From: Nitrospirota bacterium
Lineage (GTDB): Bacteria; Nitrospirota; Thermodesulfovibrionia; SZUA-242
Direction: 5' to 3'
DNA: 64,000 nt
NCBI GenBank assembly: GCA_016212095.1
Contig: JACRHH010000015.1
Span: 1-64,000 of the forward strand
Under the pieces are notes generated by a model. It was not told where the DNA came from. It did no database searches and was given only the letters and a program-made list of their open reading frames with translations. Below are positions 1 to 9,762 of the stretch, in pieces. Position numbers and translations under genes: made by a program. The stretch's first letter is position 1; each line of letters begins with the position of its first letter.

Positions 1-101
1 ACAACCGCAAACGACTCCATTCCACACTTGGCTACAAGTCGCCAGCCCGGTTCATGGAAAACTGGCTCATGACGCAAAATCAGGAAAGAATGGTAGCATG
101 A
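1..101 (+). pseudogene. IS3-family transposase, C-terminal end (cut by window edge)
   Basis: The frame open from base 3 to the TGA at 99-101 encodes the typical end of an IS3 OrfB integrase: an Asn-Arg-x-x-Leu-His-Ser-x-Leu-Gly-Tyr-x-Ser-Pro stretch followed by a short tail. The DDE catalytic core would lie upstream of the window, so intactness cannot be judged. In the family this enzyme cuts and joins the ends of the insertion sequence. The likely element end lies shortly downstream at 121-140. Confidence 0.75.
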
Positions 102-120
102 TCGAAAGACCTTGGAAGAC

Positions 121-140
121 GAAAAACCGGGGGAAGCTCA
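121..140 (+). repeat. Probable right terminal inverted repeat of the IS3-type element
   Basis: Read on the minus strand the segment begins TGAGCTTCCCCCGG, which resembles the TGA...CCCCC tips of some IS3 subgroups. It lies 19 bases after the transposase stop, the expected place. The left end is outside the window, so it cannot be confirmed. Confidence 0.5.
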
Positions 141-180
141 ATGTGATTCCAATTAGCATTATAAGTTGTATTATTTTTAA

Positions 181-300
181 AAGCCCCGAAGGGGCGGAAT
201 ATTATAAGCCGGGGCGTAAACCCCGGTGAAACTCAGTGTCGCCACGCTTTATAACCGGGGCTTACGCCCCGGTCTGCATTATTCCGCCCTTACAGGGCTT
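181..300. repeat. Large imperfect palindromic intergenic repeat
   Basis: Arms at about 181-226 and 255-300 are inverted copies of each other over roughly 45 bases, with a few mismatches. Each arm holds smaller palindromes (GCCCCGAAGGGGC; CCGGGGCGTAAACCCCGG). The transcript would fold into a long hairpin. It looks like a REP- or MITE-type dispersed element, not a single terminator. The rest of 141-546 shows no supportable gene; the short open frame at 226-450 runs through the right arm and has no recognisable protein. Confidence 0.75.
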
Positions 301-546
301 GATTCAAATCCGGAAGGATATTCCGGACAATTATTACAGTTTCTTATGCAAATTAGAATAAGTCGGCATAGCCACTCCCATGTCGCATTAATGTCACATG
401 CGATATCTATGGGCGCAGTGACATATTGTCAAATGAAATGCATTGTTTGACCTGCAATATCTCGCTACCTCGACAGTTATAACAAACAGGCCCGTGGCGA
501 GTAATGCAAATCTTTACTTTGTGAATTCTCGGATATAAAATAAAGT

Positions 547-1788
547 ATGCCTATAAAAAGAAAGCTGTTAAACGATCTTCAGGCTCATCTTTCCCAAAAA
601 GAGATGACATTGGTTGTCGGGCCACGTCAGGCGGGCAAAACAACTCTGATGCTGCATCTTCAGGATGATCTGCAAAAAAAAGGCGACAAGACGCTTTTCC
701 TCAGCCTTGATTACGAACGGGATCAGCCCCATTTTGCGAATCAGGAGGCGCTTCTGGGCAGGCTGCGACTGGAGTTCGGCAGCGGGCAGGGGTACGTCTT
801 CATCGACGAGATACAGAGAAAAGAAAACGCCGGTATTTTTCTCAAAGGTCTCTACGATATGCGTACACCGTACAAATTCATTCTCTCCGGCTCCGGAAGC
901 GTTGAGTTAAAGGAAAAAGTGCATGAATCCCTGGCAGGCAGAAAGAGGATGTTTGAACTTTCCACGGTTTCGCTTGCGGAGTTCATCAATCACCGAACCT
1001 CATGCAAATACGAGGACAGGCTCGCCGATTATTTCAGAATAAACAAGGCCGAGGCGCAGGGTCTTCTGATGGAATATCTCAACTTCGGCGGGTATCCAAG
1101 GGTGGTTCTTGAGGAAACCGTGAAGGAGAAGTCGGCGATAATCGACGAAATATACCGTAGCTACATCGAAAAAGACATAGCCTTTCTCCTGCGCGTGGAA
1201 CGGATCGACGCATTCGGAAGCCTGATACGCATGCTTGCCGACCAGACCGGCGGCATGGTCAACCTCAACGAGCTTTCCTCCACAGCGGGCATCTCCGTGC
1301 AGACCGTGAAAAACTATCTGGCATACGCAGAAAAGACCTTCATCATCAGAAGGGTTACACCCTGGTTCAAGAACATGAGAAGCGAGATCAGCAAGTCGCC
1401 GGTGATGTATTGGGGCGACCTTGGACTCCGGAATTTCGCGCTTCGCCGTTTTGGCAGATACACGGCGCTTCACGAGGCGGGGTTCCTGTTTCAGAACCTT
1501 ATCCATCAACTTCTCGTTGAGAGAACACGGGAGAAGGGAGGCACAGTCCACTTCTGGAGGACGAAGGATAGGGCCGAGGTGGATTTCATAATAGACAGCA
1601 ATGATGGCGTAATCCCCGTCGAGGTGAAATGCAGGGAGATGAAAGGCGGCGAGATTGGCCGCTCGCTCCGGGGCTTTATTGCGAAGTATCAGCCGAAAGA
1701 AGCATGGATTGTATCCCTTGGAGCGCATGAGGACGAGATGCAGGAGAAAACACGCGTGCGGTTTATTCCATTTTATGAGCTGATGTAA
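547..1788 (+). CDS. AAA-family ATPase with DUF4143 C-terminal domain
   Basis: A 413-residue ATP-binding protein of the AAA_14/DUF4143 type. The Walker A motif GPRQAGKTT is at residues 25-33 and the Walker B-like VFIDE at 84-88. The C-terminal third carries the DUF4143 pattern, ending in a nuclease-like strand with VDFII and VEVKCR. Such proteins are common as single accessory genes near mobile DNA. Some have been suggested to have a restriction-endonuclease-like C-terminal fold, but their role is not established. It stands alone here, next to an IS end and a palindromic repeat. The start ATG at 547 has only a weak ribosome-binding site. Confidence 0.85.
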   Translation: MPIKRKLLNDLQAHLSQKEMTLVVGPRQAGKTTLMLHLQDDLQKKGDKTLFLSLDYERDQPHFANQEALLGRLRLEFGSGQGYVFIDEIQRKENAGIFLKGLYDMRTPYKFILSGSGSVELKEKVHESLAGRKRMFELSTVSLAEFINHRTSCKYEDRLADYFRINKAEAQGLLMEYLNFGGYPRVVLEETVKEKSAIIDEIYRSYIEKDIAFLLRVERIDAFGSLIRMLADQTGGMVNLNELSSTAGISVQTVKNYLAYAEKTFIIRRVTPWFKNMRSEISKSPVMYWGDLGLRNFALRRFGRYTALHEAGFLFQNLIHQLLVERTREKGGTVHFWRTKDRAEVDFIIDSNDGVIPVEVKCREMKGGEIGRSLRGFIAKYQPKEAWIVSLGAHEDEMQEKTRVRFIPFYELM

Positions 1789-1934
1789 GCTTTCGGCACT
1801 GCGTGATGCGTTGTCGTTGCTCGTTGCGGCCACCGCCGGCGTCATTTATTTTATGGAATTGGGTTAGCGTCCTGTAGCAGTTCTGCCATTTATACTTACA
1901 GGCAGGCAGGGTATTCCAGATTTGGGGGGTTACA

Positions 1935-4181
1935 ATGTTTTTTCCAATCCGTTTCAGCTTCATTCGCCGGTTGAGTATTCGTCCGGCCAGGCTCCTGCTT
2001 GTTATCTCCGCGGCGTTTTTAATCACAACCGCGTCGGCACATGCCCAGCCACCGATCAATATCGTTTTCAATATTCACATCGAAGACATGGGACAGAACC
2101 ATGGCGCGCAGAGACTTTCCGAATACAATCGCCTCCGAACCGAAGTGAACTGGCTGCGGACAACCGCCGACACGTACAGCGCGAAGCTTAGCCTCCAGTC
2201 CAACGGCGAATACATGGAGTATTGCCTTGAACAGGGCCACGCCTCAGACTTTGCCGCCTACATTGCTAACGGCCACATGGTCGGCACGCACGCGCACCCC
2301 TACACGTGGGCGGCGGCGCACGACTGGCGGAACCAGACCGCGCAAACCCTGCCGGTCGTCCGCGACGTATGGACTGACAACAAGGATTTCGTCGATCGCG
2401 TGATAAACGCCGCCGGTTACAGCGCCGCCACATACAACAACGTCATGTGCGCCCAGGTTCCGTCCGACTATTCCATGTTCGATGCGCTTATGCGAGAGTT
2501 CGGGTTCATCATGGAAGGCGGCGGCAGGAATGAGGAGTTTTTTCTATATTACGGCCACGACACATGGAGCGCATGGGAGCCGGGCACGGGCGGGGCGATG
2601 GACGAGAGCCTGACGCAGAACCAGTTCGTGGTGATCCCGCACACTTCGCAAATAGGCGTGGCCGAGGATCACGGCCCGATGACTGCGCGCAGATACCTCG
2701 ACAACACCGTGCCAGCACTCAAGAAATCGTTCCTGATGCTCTATCTGGAATGGCTGTATCGCGAGCGCGCCGGAGCGCCGGAGAAGGTCTGGACATGGGG
2801 CTGGAACTCGCACGCGCAGGTGAACAACCTCTACCGGAACGACGTTACGGCGATTCTTTCATGGCTGAACGACAATTTCATAGGCAAGCAGTCAGCGCGG
2901 GGCAACACCATCGCAAATTACGCAACATTCTCCGACGTCCGCAACCGGTATCTTTCGTGGGAGGCGGCGAATCCGAACATATCGCTCTTCGAATACGCTT
3001 CAGGAATGCCGTATCCGTACATGTTCCCGGCTATGGCATCGCGGCTCTGGAACGTGAAGAACGGCCAGACCAGCACCTACGATTCGGCCATTGCAACCTG
3101 GAGCGCAAGCGGCATAAACGCGCACAAGCTTGCGTGGCAGGCGCTTGCAACCGACACTGCAACGCCGCTTTACATCCTCTGGAAAGACAGCGGAAGCGCG
3201 ACGATTGATTTCTCCTCCCAACTCGGCGGAACGCTTAAAGTGACCAGGCTGACTGACGGTTCCGTCACAAACGTGCGCGCAACCGGCCTGTACGTCGGCG
3301 AAGACCCGGTATTTGTCGAGCAGTCGTCCGTTGCCATGTCCACGGTTTCGGCATCATTAACCGGATCTGGCGGCATTTCGGCAAGCGACGGCCTGATAAA
3401 CTGTCCGGCAGGAAGCTGTTCCGCCGACTACACCGCCGTCACGAGCGTCGCATTCACGGCAACGCCAGACTCCGGCTGGACGTTTGTTTCCTGGGGAGGC
3501 GATTGCGCTTCGGAACCGGGCAGCGTCTGTACGCTTTCGGTTGATTCCGACAAGACGGTGGTGGCCAACTTCGGTGCGCCCGACATCGTTGTGACCGTCG
3601 TTTCGGCACCGGCGGCGGCGGTGGCCGGAGACAGCATTCCCGTCACCGTGACAGCCGGCAATCCGCTTACCGTCCCGACTGCGTCCGACAATGATCTGTC
3701 GCTCTATCTTTCCGCCGACACGTCATTCAGCGCGGATGACAAGCTCCTTAAAACGGTTCGCATCCTGAGAGGAACCACTGTCTCCGACTGGGCCGGAAGC
3801 GTGGCTATTTCGCCGTACAACTTCGGCGGCGTTTTTTACATCGTGGCGGTTGCAGATTCATCGGGCGAGGTTATCGAGACGAACGAGGGGAATAATTCGG
3901 CGGCGTCAACCGCGCTGACGATAAGCGGGCAGGTTCCGCCGCTCAATTCCATAGATGCGTATCGGGCGATATACCTGAGCGCCTCCCGCACGCTTTTGGT
4001 TCGGGCCTTAAGCGGATACGGCTGCGAAGCGGCGCTTAAGGTGGACGGATTCGGCGCGATGGTCTGGGACAGCGCAAAGTCGCGCTGGAACCTGCGCATG
4101 ACAGATCTGCCCTCGCCCCCTGCCTCCATCACCGTTTCCGGGCCGGAGGGAAGCGCGGCGGCAGCGGTTTCGGCATGGTAG
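1935..4181 (+). CDS. Secreted protein with polysaccharide-deacetylase-like N-domain, bacterial repeat and CARDB domain
   Basis: A 748-residue exported protein. Residues 1 to about 38 form a signal peptide: basic start, hydrophobic core, then Ala-His-Ala-Gln. The next roughly 350 residues contain His/Asp-rich motifs (NIHIEDMGQNHG, HMVGTHAHPYTW) reminiscent of the polysaccharide deacetylase/glycoside hydrolase fold, but I cannot name the enzyme. About residues 475-550 match the 'divergent InlB B-repeat' pattern (TPDSGWTFVSWGGDC...CTLSVDSDKTVVANF). Residues 550-660 are CARDB-like, ending SGEVIETNEGNNS. The domain set suggests a cell-surface or extracellular carbohydrate-related protein. A G-run lies just before the ATG. 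It converges on the RCC1 gene. Confidence 0.75.
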   Translation: MFFPIRFSFIRRLSIRPARLLLVISAAFLITTASAHAQPPINIVFNIHIEDMGQNHGAQRLSEYNRLRTEVNWLRTTADTYSAKLSLQSNGEYMEYCLEQGHASDFAAYIANGHMVGTHAHPYTWAAAHDWRNQTAQTLPVVRDVWTDNKDFVDRVINAAGYSAATYNNVMCAQVPSDYSMFDALMREFGFIMEGGGRNEEFFLYYGHDTWSAWEPGTGGAMDESLTQNQFVVIPHTSQIGVAEDHGPMTARRYLDNTVPALKKSFLMLYLEWLYRERAGAPEKVWTWGWNSHAQVNNLYRNDVTAILSWLNDNFIGKQSARGNTIANYATFSDVRNRYLSWEAANPNISLFEYASGMPYPYMFPAMASRLWNVKNGQTSTYDSAIATWSASGINAHKLAWQALATDTATPLYILWKDSGSATIDFSSQLGGTLKVTRLTDGSVTNVRATGLYVGEDPVFVEQSSVAMSTVSASLTGSGGISASDGLINCPAGSCSADYTAVTSVAFTATPDSGWTFVSWGGDCASEPGSVCTLSVDSDKTVVANFGAPDIVVTVVSAPAAAVAGDSIPVTVTAGNPLTVPTASDNDLSLYLSADTSFSADDKLLKTVRILRGTTVSDWAGSVAISPYNFGGVFYIVAVADSSGEVIETNEGNNSAASTALTISGQVPPLNSIDAYRAIYLSASRTLLVRALSGYGCEAALKVDGFGAMVWDSAKSRWNLRMTDLPSPPASITVSGPEGSAAAAVSAW

Positions 4182-4206
4182 GCGGAGCAGCCCGATGCTT
4201 GCGTAA

Positions 4207-6635
4207 CTATTTAAAACCCACATGAACCGGCGATTCGGAATAACTCGGCGCTATAATATTGCATAGCTCGCTGGGGAGATCGACTTCATCGCATTTTGAT
4301 GCACCGTATTCGCCCCAAAGCCATACGGTTCCATCTTTACGAAGTGCTACGGAATTCAGGCTTCCGGCTGTGATTGCCGCATTTTTATCCAGTTCGATCT
4401 CTCTGGAGGGTGTGAATTCCACCGCTTCGCCGCCTGCTTCATAGGAGCCCATGTCGCCAAATTCCGTAAAGATCCCGTCATATCTCAGTATTAACGAATG
4501 GTTGCCGCCGGCAGCAATAAGGGCAACACCGGACAGACTGCTTATTTGTATCGGCACAAGCGATTCGGTAAACTCTTCGCTGCCCAACTGGCCATATCCG
4601 TTGTAACCCCAAGCCCAGACGGTTCCGTCGTTGCGAAGCGCAACCATGTGGTTAGCGCCTGCCGAGATTGCGATAACGTCTTTCAACCCGTTTGCCATTA
4701 CCGGCGCGTTCCTGCTAACTGTCGTGCCATCGCCAAGCTGCCCGTGTGAGTTCTCGCCCCATGTCCAGACCGTGCCGTCATTCTTTAACGCAGCCGCATG
4801 AAGACCTCCTGCGGCTATTGCGGTTACCCCGCTCAGTCCGCTAACAGATACTGGAGCGGTTTTGTTCGCATCGGTTTCATCTCCGAGCTGGCCGGAGCCG
4901 TTGAGCCCCCAAGCCCAAACGCTTCCGTCCTGCATCAGCGCAATGGTGAATCCGCTGCCTGCGGCAACCGAGGCAGAATCGCTTAATCCGTTAACCTGTC
5001 CGGGCGGTTCGGAAGCGGATTCAGAACCGATGCCAAGCTCTCCATGGGTATTTTGCCCCCAAGTCCAGACGGTTCCGTCGTCCTTCAATGCCGCGGCATG
5101 GGAATGCCCGGCTGACAAGGCAATTATTCCGGTCAAGCCGTCAATATGCACAGGCGTGTAATGCTTGTTAGCATCGACAGAGCCAAGCTGCCCTGTGCTA
5201 TCCCCCCATGCCCAGACTGTTCCGTCATTCTTGAGGGCAACCGAATACCTGTACCCTGATGCTACGGCAATCATGTCGCCGCTATCGCTAAACTGTTCGG
5301 GTTGGCTGCCACCGATTTCCCACCGCCAGAATGAACCATCCTGCTTCACCGCTGAGAAAGCCGATGCATCTGCGAAAATATTGGTTACTCCGTCCAGTCC
5401 TGCGACCCGTTCGGGTTTGAACAAGTTTAAATTGCCGGAAGAGCTTGTTGCGAAACTGCGTCCCCACTCCCAGACACTTCCGTCCTGCTTCAGTGCGAGC
5501 GAATGGTAGTCGTCTGCGGCTATGGAAACTACATCTGTCAGGTCACTGACCTGAACCGGTCTGGAACTGTCAACGCCGGTATCATCACCCAACTGGCCGT
5601 ATTTATTGTTTCCCCACGCCCAGACTGTTCCGTCCCGTTTCAATGCAAGCGAATGTTCCTCCCCAGCCGCGATTGCAACCACATCGTTCAATCCGGGAAC
5701 CTGCGTTATTGGAATGGGGCTTTCCCCCCACATACCGCCCAAATCCCCCATGTCCATACAGTGCCATCAGATTTCAAGGCAAAAACATTGTTGCCGCTGG
5801 TCTTGATCTGGACAATGCCATCGATGCCGCTTATCTGAACAGGGACATGATTTGACGTATCGTAACCTTCTGTCATTTGCTGCAAATCATAATTCCCCCA
5901 AATCCATGCAGTGCCATCGGATTTCAGGGCGATGGAATACTTTCCATCAAGATAAGTTACAACTGACTGAACATTATCGATGCCGCTTAAAGGAGTTAGC
6001 GACATATCGGTAGGCGATATGGAAATTGTGGACAAGCCGTTATCCCTTTGATCAATATAATCCGCATTGGGGAAAGTCCATACCGTTCCGTCCAGCTTCA
6101 CGACAATTATATTCAGTGTGAACTTGTTAAGGTTAACCGAACCTGAGGCGATATTTTTAATGTCCGCATACTGATGCATACTAGCGTGCGACCGGCCCCA
6201 TCCGCTGACCGTGCCATCTTCCCTGACAGCAAATAACCCGAAAAAGTTGCTTGCAACAGAGACAATTCCTGCCTCGGTTACAATGCAAGATTCTGGCGAC
6301 TTCTCCGACCGATTGCCTGAAACATCGAAAGCCGCAACGCTGTAACAATATTTTGTTGCGCTTGCCAGCCCGCTGTCCGTATACCGCACGCCGACGGTTG
6401 TCGCTATCTCCGTGCCGTTTCGGTATATCCTGTATCCGTCAATTTCCTTTGTCGAGTGTGTTATGGGTTTCCACAACAGGTGAGCCTGCCTGCTGGAGTT
6501 GGTTGTGACCGTGGGTGATGATGGCTTGACCGATCCGAAGTCAGAGCAGTCCTCTTCGAAGGAGCAGGATAACAACAGGATGGAGACGAGTATTGCAAAA
6601 AGGAATGAATTTACCGAATTAAAACGATTTTTCAT
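4207..6635 (-). pseudogene. RCC1-repeat lipoprotein with fibronectin type III domain, interrupted by a frameshift
   Basis: The upstream frame (5706-6635) starts with a lipoprotein signal peptide (lipobox LLLSC, about residues 20-24). An Fn3-like domain follows (YRIYRNGTEIATT...YCYSVAAFD), then RCC1 repeats. The downstream frame (to 4207) continues with about ten more repeats of the form SLALKxDGTVWAWGxNxxGQLG. The two frames overlap near 5710-5757, and a one-base change in the minus-strand G5 run near 5746-5750 would join them as ...TVWTWG-GDLGG. I see no canonical slippery heptamer, so a real indel or a sequencing error in the G-run is likelier than programmed shifting. Intact length would be about 800 residues. 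Probably a surface beta-propeller protein. Confidence 0.85.
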
Positions 6636-6691
6636 TGCACCCCTCCAGACACCATTCAGCCGGAATATCCGGCCTGTCTAATTATTCGCTA

Positions 6692-8563
6692 TTATACCCC
6701 CATCTTGGCCAAAACCGTCGGATACCGGTTCATGTCGGTGTGCGGCAGGAACATGGCCGACATGTATTCGTCCATGAAGCTGGCCGACACCGAAAGCTCC
6801 ACATAGGTCATTTTGGCGGCTATTTCCTTCACCTCGGCCCGCATCGCGCCCGACAGCAGGCAGATCGCCGCGCCGGTGATCGAGGTGTTGCCGAGGAACA
6901 CGAACTTGCTTCTGTCAACATCGGGCAGCATTCCAAGCAGAATCGCCTTCTCGATGTTCAGGTAGTTGCCGAAACCGCCCGCGATGTATATGTTGTCGAG
7001 CATGTCGATGGTGAACCCGATCTCGTTCAGCAGAACGCTGTAACCGGCGTGAATGGCCGCCTTGGCCCGGATGATGTTCTCTATGTCCGATTCCGTCAGC
7101 ACAACCTCGCGTCTGCCGCCGGAAAGCAGAATCTCCATGCCGTCGTCGCCCTCGCGCACGCGCCTTGATACAGGCTGAAGCTTGCCCTTCTGGTCTATGA
7201 TGCCTTTCAGGTACATGTCGCCGATGGCGTCGATCATGCCGGAGCCGCAGATGCCAAGCGGCTCGCCGCCGCCAACCACCTTCAGCGTTGGATTGAACGA
7301 ACGCGGATCGAACTCGATGCCCTCGATCGCGCCCTCGGTGGCCCTCATGCCGCACTTCATGCCGCTGCCCTCGAAACACGGCCCGGCGGAGCAGGCCGCG
7401 GTCACCAGCATTTCGCGGTTTCCAAGCGCAATCTCGCCGTTTGTTCCGATGTCCATGAACAGGCTGAAACCCTCTCGCCGCGCCATTCCGGAGGCGAGCA
7501 CGCCCGCCGATATGTCGCCGCCCACATAGCTTGCAACGCATGGCGCGGTGAATATCGGCGCGTTCGGGTGAATATCGATTCCAAGCTGTCCGGCGTGGAT
7601 TTCGGGGTATGCGTTCGCAGCCGGAATGTACGGCTCCTCGCGGATGTATTCCGGATTCAGGCAGTAGAAAAGCTGGGTCATCGTGGTGTTTCCGGCGATG
7701 ACCATGGAATCGATGTCGTCTGACTTGAGGTTGTGGCGCTCCAGAACAGGATCGAGCAGGTTGTTGATGTCGCCCACAACGGCCTGCTGCAACTGCTCGA
7801 TCATCCCGTGCTCGGTTGCGTGGACGATGCGGTTTATCACGTCGTCGCCGTAGCGCATCTGCGAGTTGTAGGTCGAGCCGACATCCACAAGCTTGCCGGA
7901 GAGCATGTCGATCAGATAGACGACAACTGTCGTTGTTCCGATGTCAACCGCCACGCCGTAATGAGCCGCTGCTTCCGTGCCGCTGTGAATTGCCAGAAGC
8001 TCCGGCAGTTCGCCGGTGCTGATGGTCAGCGTCACCTGCCAGTCGTTGTCGCGCAGAACGTCGGACATCTCGCGCAGCAGATCGTAGCGCACATGGAGGC
8101 GTTCAGCGTCAACACCGGCGCGGCCAAGCTCGCGCTTGATGCGCTCCAGATCGCTGATATTGTCGTCGATTGTGGGCGGCGCAATGACAAGCGGAACGCG
8201 CCGCACAAGCGGCGAGAGAGCGCAACCAAGCTGTTCGGCAAGCCGGGCAAGGTCGTCGGCCCGGCCAACAGCTATCTTGTCGCCGATCAACAGGCGCGAT
8301 TCCTTGGGGATCTCGATTGCAATATCGGTGTCGGGGAACGCCTTGCAGGCAAGGGCGAAGTTGTTGGCTATCTCGTTGGCGTCCAGCTTCATCAAGGACT
8401 GCCTGCTTGCCGTGCCTTCGGTGATCTGAATCTTGCACTTCCCGCAGGTTCCCCTGCCGCCGCACGATGACACCAGATAGACCTTCTCGCGCCGAAGCGC
8501 CGAGAGAATGCTTTCGCCGGAACGCGACTCTACTGTTTTTCCTGTGGGGAGAGTTATTTTCAT
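6692..8563 (-). CDS. ASKHA-domain ferredoxin, RACo-like corrinoid activation protein (DUF4445)
   Basis: A 623-residue protein. Residues 1-85 form a [2Fe-2S] ferredoxin-like domain with SCGGRGTCGKC at about 33-43 and a fourth Cys in LACKAF. The rest is the DUF4445 ASKHA ATPase region, with phosphate-binding loops (VDIGTTTVVVYLID, DIGTNGEIALGN) and the conserved CSAGPCFEG and AGGFGNYLNIEKA motifs. The family includes RACo/RamA, which reductively return inactive cob(II)amide corrinoid proteins to Co(I) using ATP. No corrinoid methyltransferase lies beside it, so the partner is elsewhere or unknown. The length is normal for the family. Confidence 0.85.
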   Translation of the reverse strand: MKITLPTGKTVESRSGESILSALRREKVYLVSSCGGRGTCGKCKIQITEGTASRQSLMKLDANEIANNFALACKAFPDTDIAIEIPKESRLLIGDKIAVGRADDLARLAEQLGCALSPLVRRVPLVIAPPTIDDNISDLERIKRELGRAGVDAERLHVRYDLLREMSDVLRDNDWQVTLTISTGELPELLAIHSGTEAAAHYGVAVDIGTTTVVVYLIDMLSGKLVDVGSTYNSQMRYGDDVINRIVHATEHGMIEQLQQAVVGDINNLLDPVLERHNLKSDDIDSMVIAGNTTMTQLFYCLNPEYIREEPYIPAANAYPEIHAGQLGIDIHPNAPIFTAPCVASYVGGDISAGVLASGMARREGFSLFMDIGTNGEIALGNREMLVTAACSAGPCFEGSGMKCGMRATEGAIEGIEFDPRSFNPTLKVVGGGEPLGICGSGMIDAIGDMYLKGIIDQKGKLQPVSRRVREGDDGMEILLSGGRREVVLTESDIENIIRAKAAIHAGYSVLLNEIGFTIDMLDNIYIAGGFGNYLNIEKAILLGMLPDVDRSKFVFLGNTSITGAAICLLSGAMRAEVKEIAAKMTYVELSVSASFMDEYMSAMFLPHTDMNRYPTVLAKMGV

Positions 8564-8660
8564 GGTTGATAATTTAGTGGAAAAAGCGGGGGAAAATCAA
8601 AAGCGGGAGTTGGTGGACTGATGGAAGGTTCATAGTGTGGCATAATGTGAACGAAGCGCA

Positions 8661-8674
8661 GCATCAATTGATGC
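8661..8674. promoter_or_regulatory. Perfect 14-bp palindrome upstream of the VapBC pair, candidate operator
   Basis: GCATCAATTGATGC is a perfect palindrome 18 bases before the antitoxin ATG and just ahead of a good ribosome-binding site (GGAGG at 8681-8685). Type II antitoxins normally repress their own promoter, so this is a reasonable operator candidate. It is inferred from position only. Confidence 0.45.
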
Positions 8675-8692
8675 GTAGCAGGAGGTTGAGGT

Positions 8693-8926
8693 ATGTACGC
8701 CGTTGAATTCAAGGCCAAAATAAAGGATGGCATGATTCAGATTCCGGGCAGGTATCGTGACGCCGTTACTGATACCGTGAAGGTGATTATTCTGAAGGAT
8801 GATGCGGCAGCGCGGAAGCCGGAAAGCCGTCCGGTCTCGGACTGTATTGAACGGCTTCTGAATAATCCCGTTAAAATCAAGGGGTTTAGGCCTCTGAAAC
8901 GGGATGAGATTTATGCCGGGCGATAA
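8693..8926 (+). CDS. VapB-like antitoxin
   Basis: A 77-residue protein with an N-terminal beta-rich segment (VEFKAKIKDGMIQIP) like the small DUF104/AbrB-type antitoxins found upstream of PIN toxins, and a basic C-terminal tail. The next gene, a PIN toxin, overlaps it by 23 bases. This is the usual coupling of an antitoxin-toxin operon. The start is well placed, with GGAGG seven bases upstream. The exact antitoxin family is uncertain, but its role follows from the neighbour. Confidence 0.75.
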   Translation: MYAVEFKAKIKDGMIQIPGRYRDAVTDTVKVIILKDDAAARKPESRPVSDCIERLLNNPVKIKGFRPLKRDEIYAGR

Positions 8927-9326
8927 GTGTTTTGTCGATACCAACATCTGGCTGTATGCGTTCGTCCAGTCCGACGAGGCTGACAAGACCGCGTTGGCGG
9001 GAAAACTGGTAAGCGGTCATGAAATTGCCATCAGCGTTCAGGTTGTCAATGAACTTTGCGTCAACCTGATTCGAAAGGCCGGTTTCCCCGAATCCCGTAT
9101 CGCTGAACTGGTTTCCGCACTTTACGAAAGGCATGAGGTTGTTGGATTCAGCAGGGAGTTATTGCTTAGCGCCTCTGAGTTGAGAGTTGGTCACTCTTTT
9201 TCATACTGGGACAGTCTGATCGTGTCAGCGGCAATAAGTTCTGGCGCATCGATTTTATATTCGGAAGACATGTGCGACGGGATGGTTGTCCACAATCATT
9301 TACGTATTGTAAATCCGTTTCGATGA
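8904..9326 (+). CDS. PIN-domain ribonuclease toxin (VapC-like)
   Basis: A 140-residue PIN protein. The first acidic motif VDTNIWLY is near residue 12, the conserved Glu is in VVNELCVN, and the distal acidic site is at SYWDSLIVSAA with a following LYSEDM. These residues bind metal in the RNase active site. PIN toxins of this type typically cleave tRNA or rRNA when the antitoxin is lost. An alternative start at 8913 (Met-Pro-Gly-Asp) would reduce the overlap with the antitoxin. All catalytic acids appear present, so it is probably functional. Confidence 0.88.
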   Translation: MRFMPGDKCFVDTNIWLYAFVQSDEADKTALAGKLVSGHEIAISVQVVNELCVNLIRKAGFPESRIAELVSALYERHEVVGFSRELLLSASELRVGHSFSYWDSLIVSAAISSGASILYSEDMCDGMVVHNHLRIVNPFR

Positions 9327-9387
9327 CGACTTTATGATCGAATCAGGGCAGAGACTGTTTCTACAGCCCCTGCCCCAACTGGATCGC

Positions 9388-9585
9388 CTATTGCTTGCCC
9401 TGCTTCATCTCCTCAACCGTGATTCCGCCGACTCCGACATTTTCCAGCGGCATTTCACGTATCGACACAATGAAATGCTGCTTTGGAATCTTCGTGACTT
9501 CGGATGCGGTTTCAGTAAATTTGGCAATGAGTTCCTTCTTCTGCTCCCTTGTGAGTTTTCCGGCTTCGAAAGTTATTATCGGCAT
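9388..9585 (-). CDS. 4-oxalocrotonate tautomerase family protein
   Basis: A 65-residue protein starting Met-Pro-Ile-Ile. After Met removal Pro1 is the catalytic base of the tautomerase superfamily. The body (LTREQKKELIAKFTETASEV...FIVSIREMPLENVGVGG) matches the small 4-OT/DmpI fold, which works as an oligomer on small keto-enol substrates. The physiological substrate cannot be told. The frame is open upstream into a ParE-like fragment, so automatic calling would give a 124-residue chimera. I choose the internal ATG because Pro must be residue 1 after processing. Confidence 0.82.
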   Translation of the reverse strand: MPIITFEAGKLTREQKKELIAKFTETASEVTKIPKQHFIVSIREMPLENVGVGGITVEEMKQGKQ

Positions 9586-9762
9586 GGTGTCTATCCCTCT
9601 GTTTCGTGAAATTAAAAGACCAGTGCCGTCTTTCGCGGCTGCAGGATTATTCTTTACGTATTCTCTGTCTCCAATAATCCGGAGCCCGTATCTGCAATCT
9701 TCAAAATATTGAATGGCTTCAAACAGTTCAACCCTTGCTTCGCAATGGAACGAGTACTTCAA
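9586..9762 (-). pseudogene. Truncated ParE/RelE-type toxin relic
   Basis: The first 27 or so codons (MKYSFHCEARVELFEAIQYF...) match the start of ParE toxins. After that the frame loses all resemblance, including the expected C-terminal strand that ends the family's fold, and it runs without a stop into the tautomerase gene. The start overlaps the antitoxin stop in an ATGA arrangement, as in an intact operon. The toxin is therefore most likely inactivated by deletion while its antitoxin survives. Confidence 0.65.

Noticed and set aside
305-315. TTCAAATCC as a tRNA T-arm
   Set aside because: The match is a short coincidence at the edge of the palindromic repeat; no acceptor or anticodon stems surround it.
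226-450. 74-codon frame in the first intergenic region
   Set aside because: It is made partly from the palindromic repeat, has no homology I recognise and no ribosome-binding site.
5730-5760. Programmed -1 frameshifting in the RCC1 gene
   Set aside because: The tract does not present an X-XXY-YYZ heptamer in the zero frame and no strong downstream pseudoknot is obvious; an indel is simpler.
9388-9762. A genuine 124-residue ParE-tautomerase fusion protein
   Set aside because: The tautomerase needs an N-terminal Pro after Met removal, and the ParE part is too short to fold.
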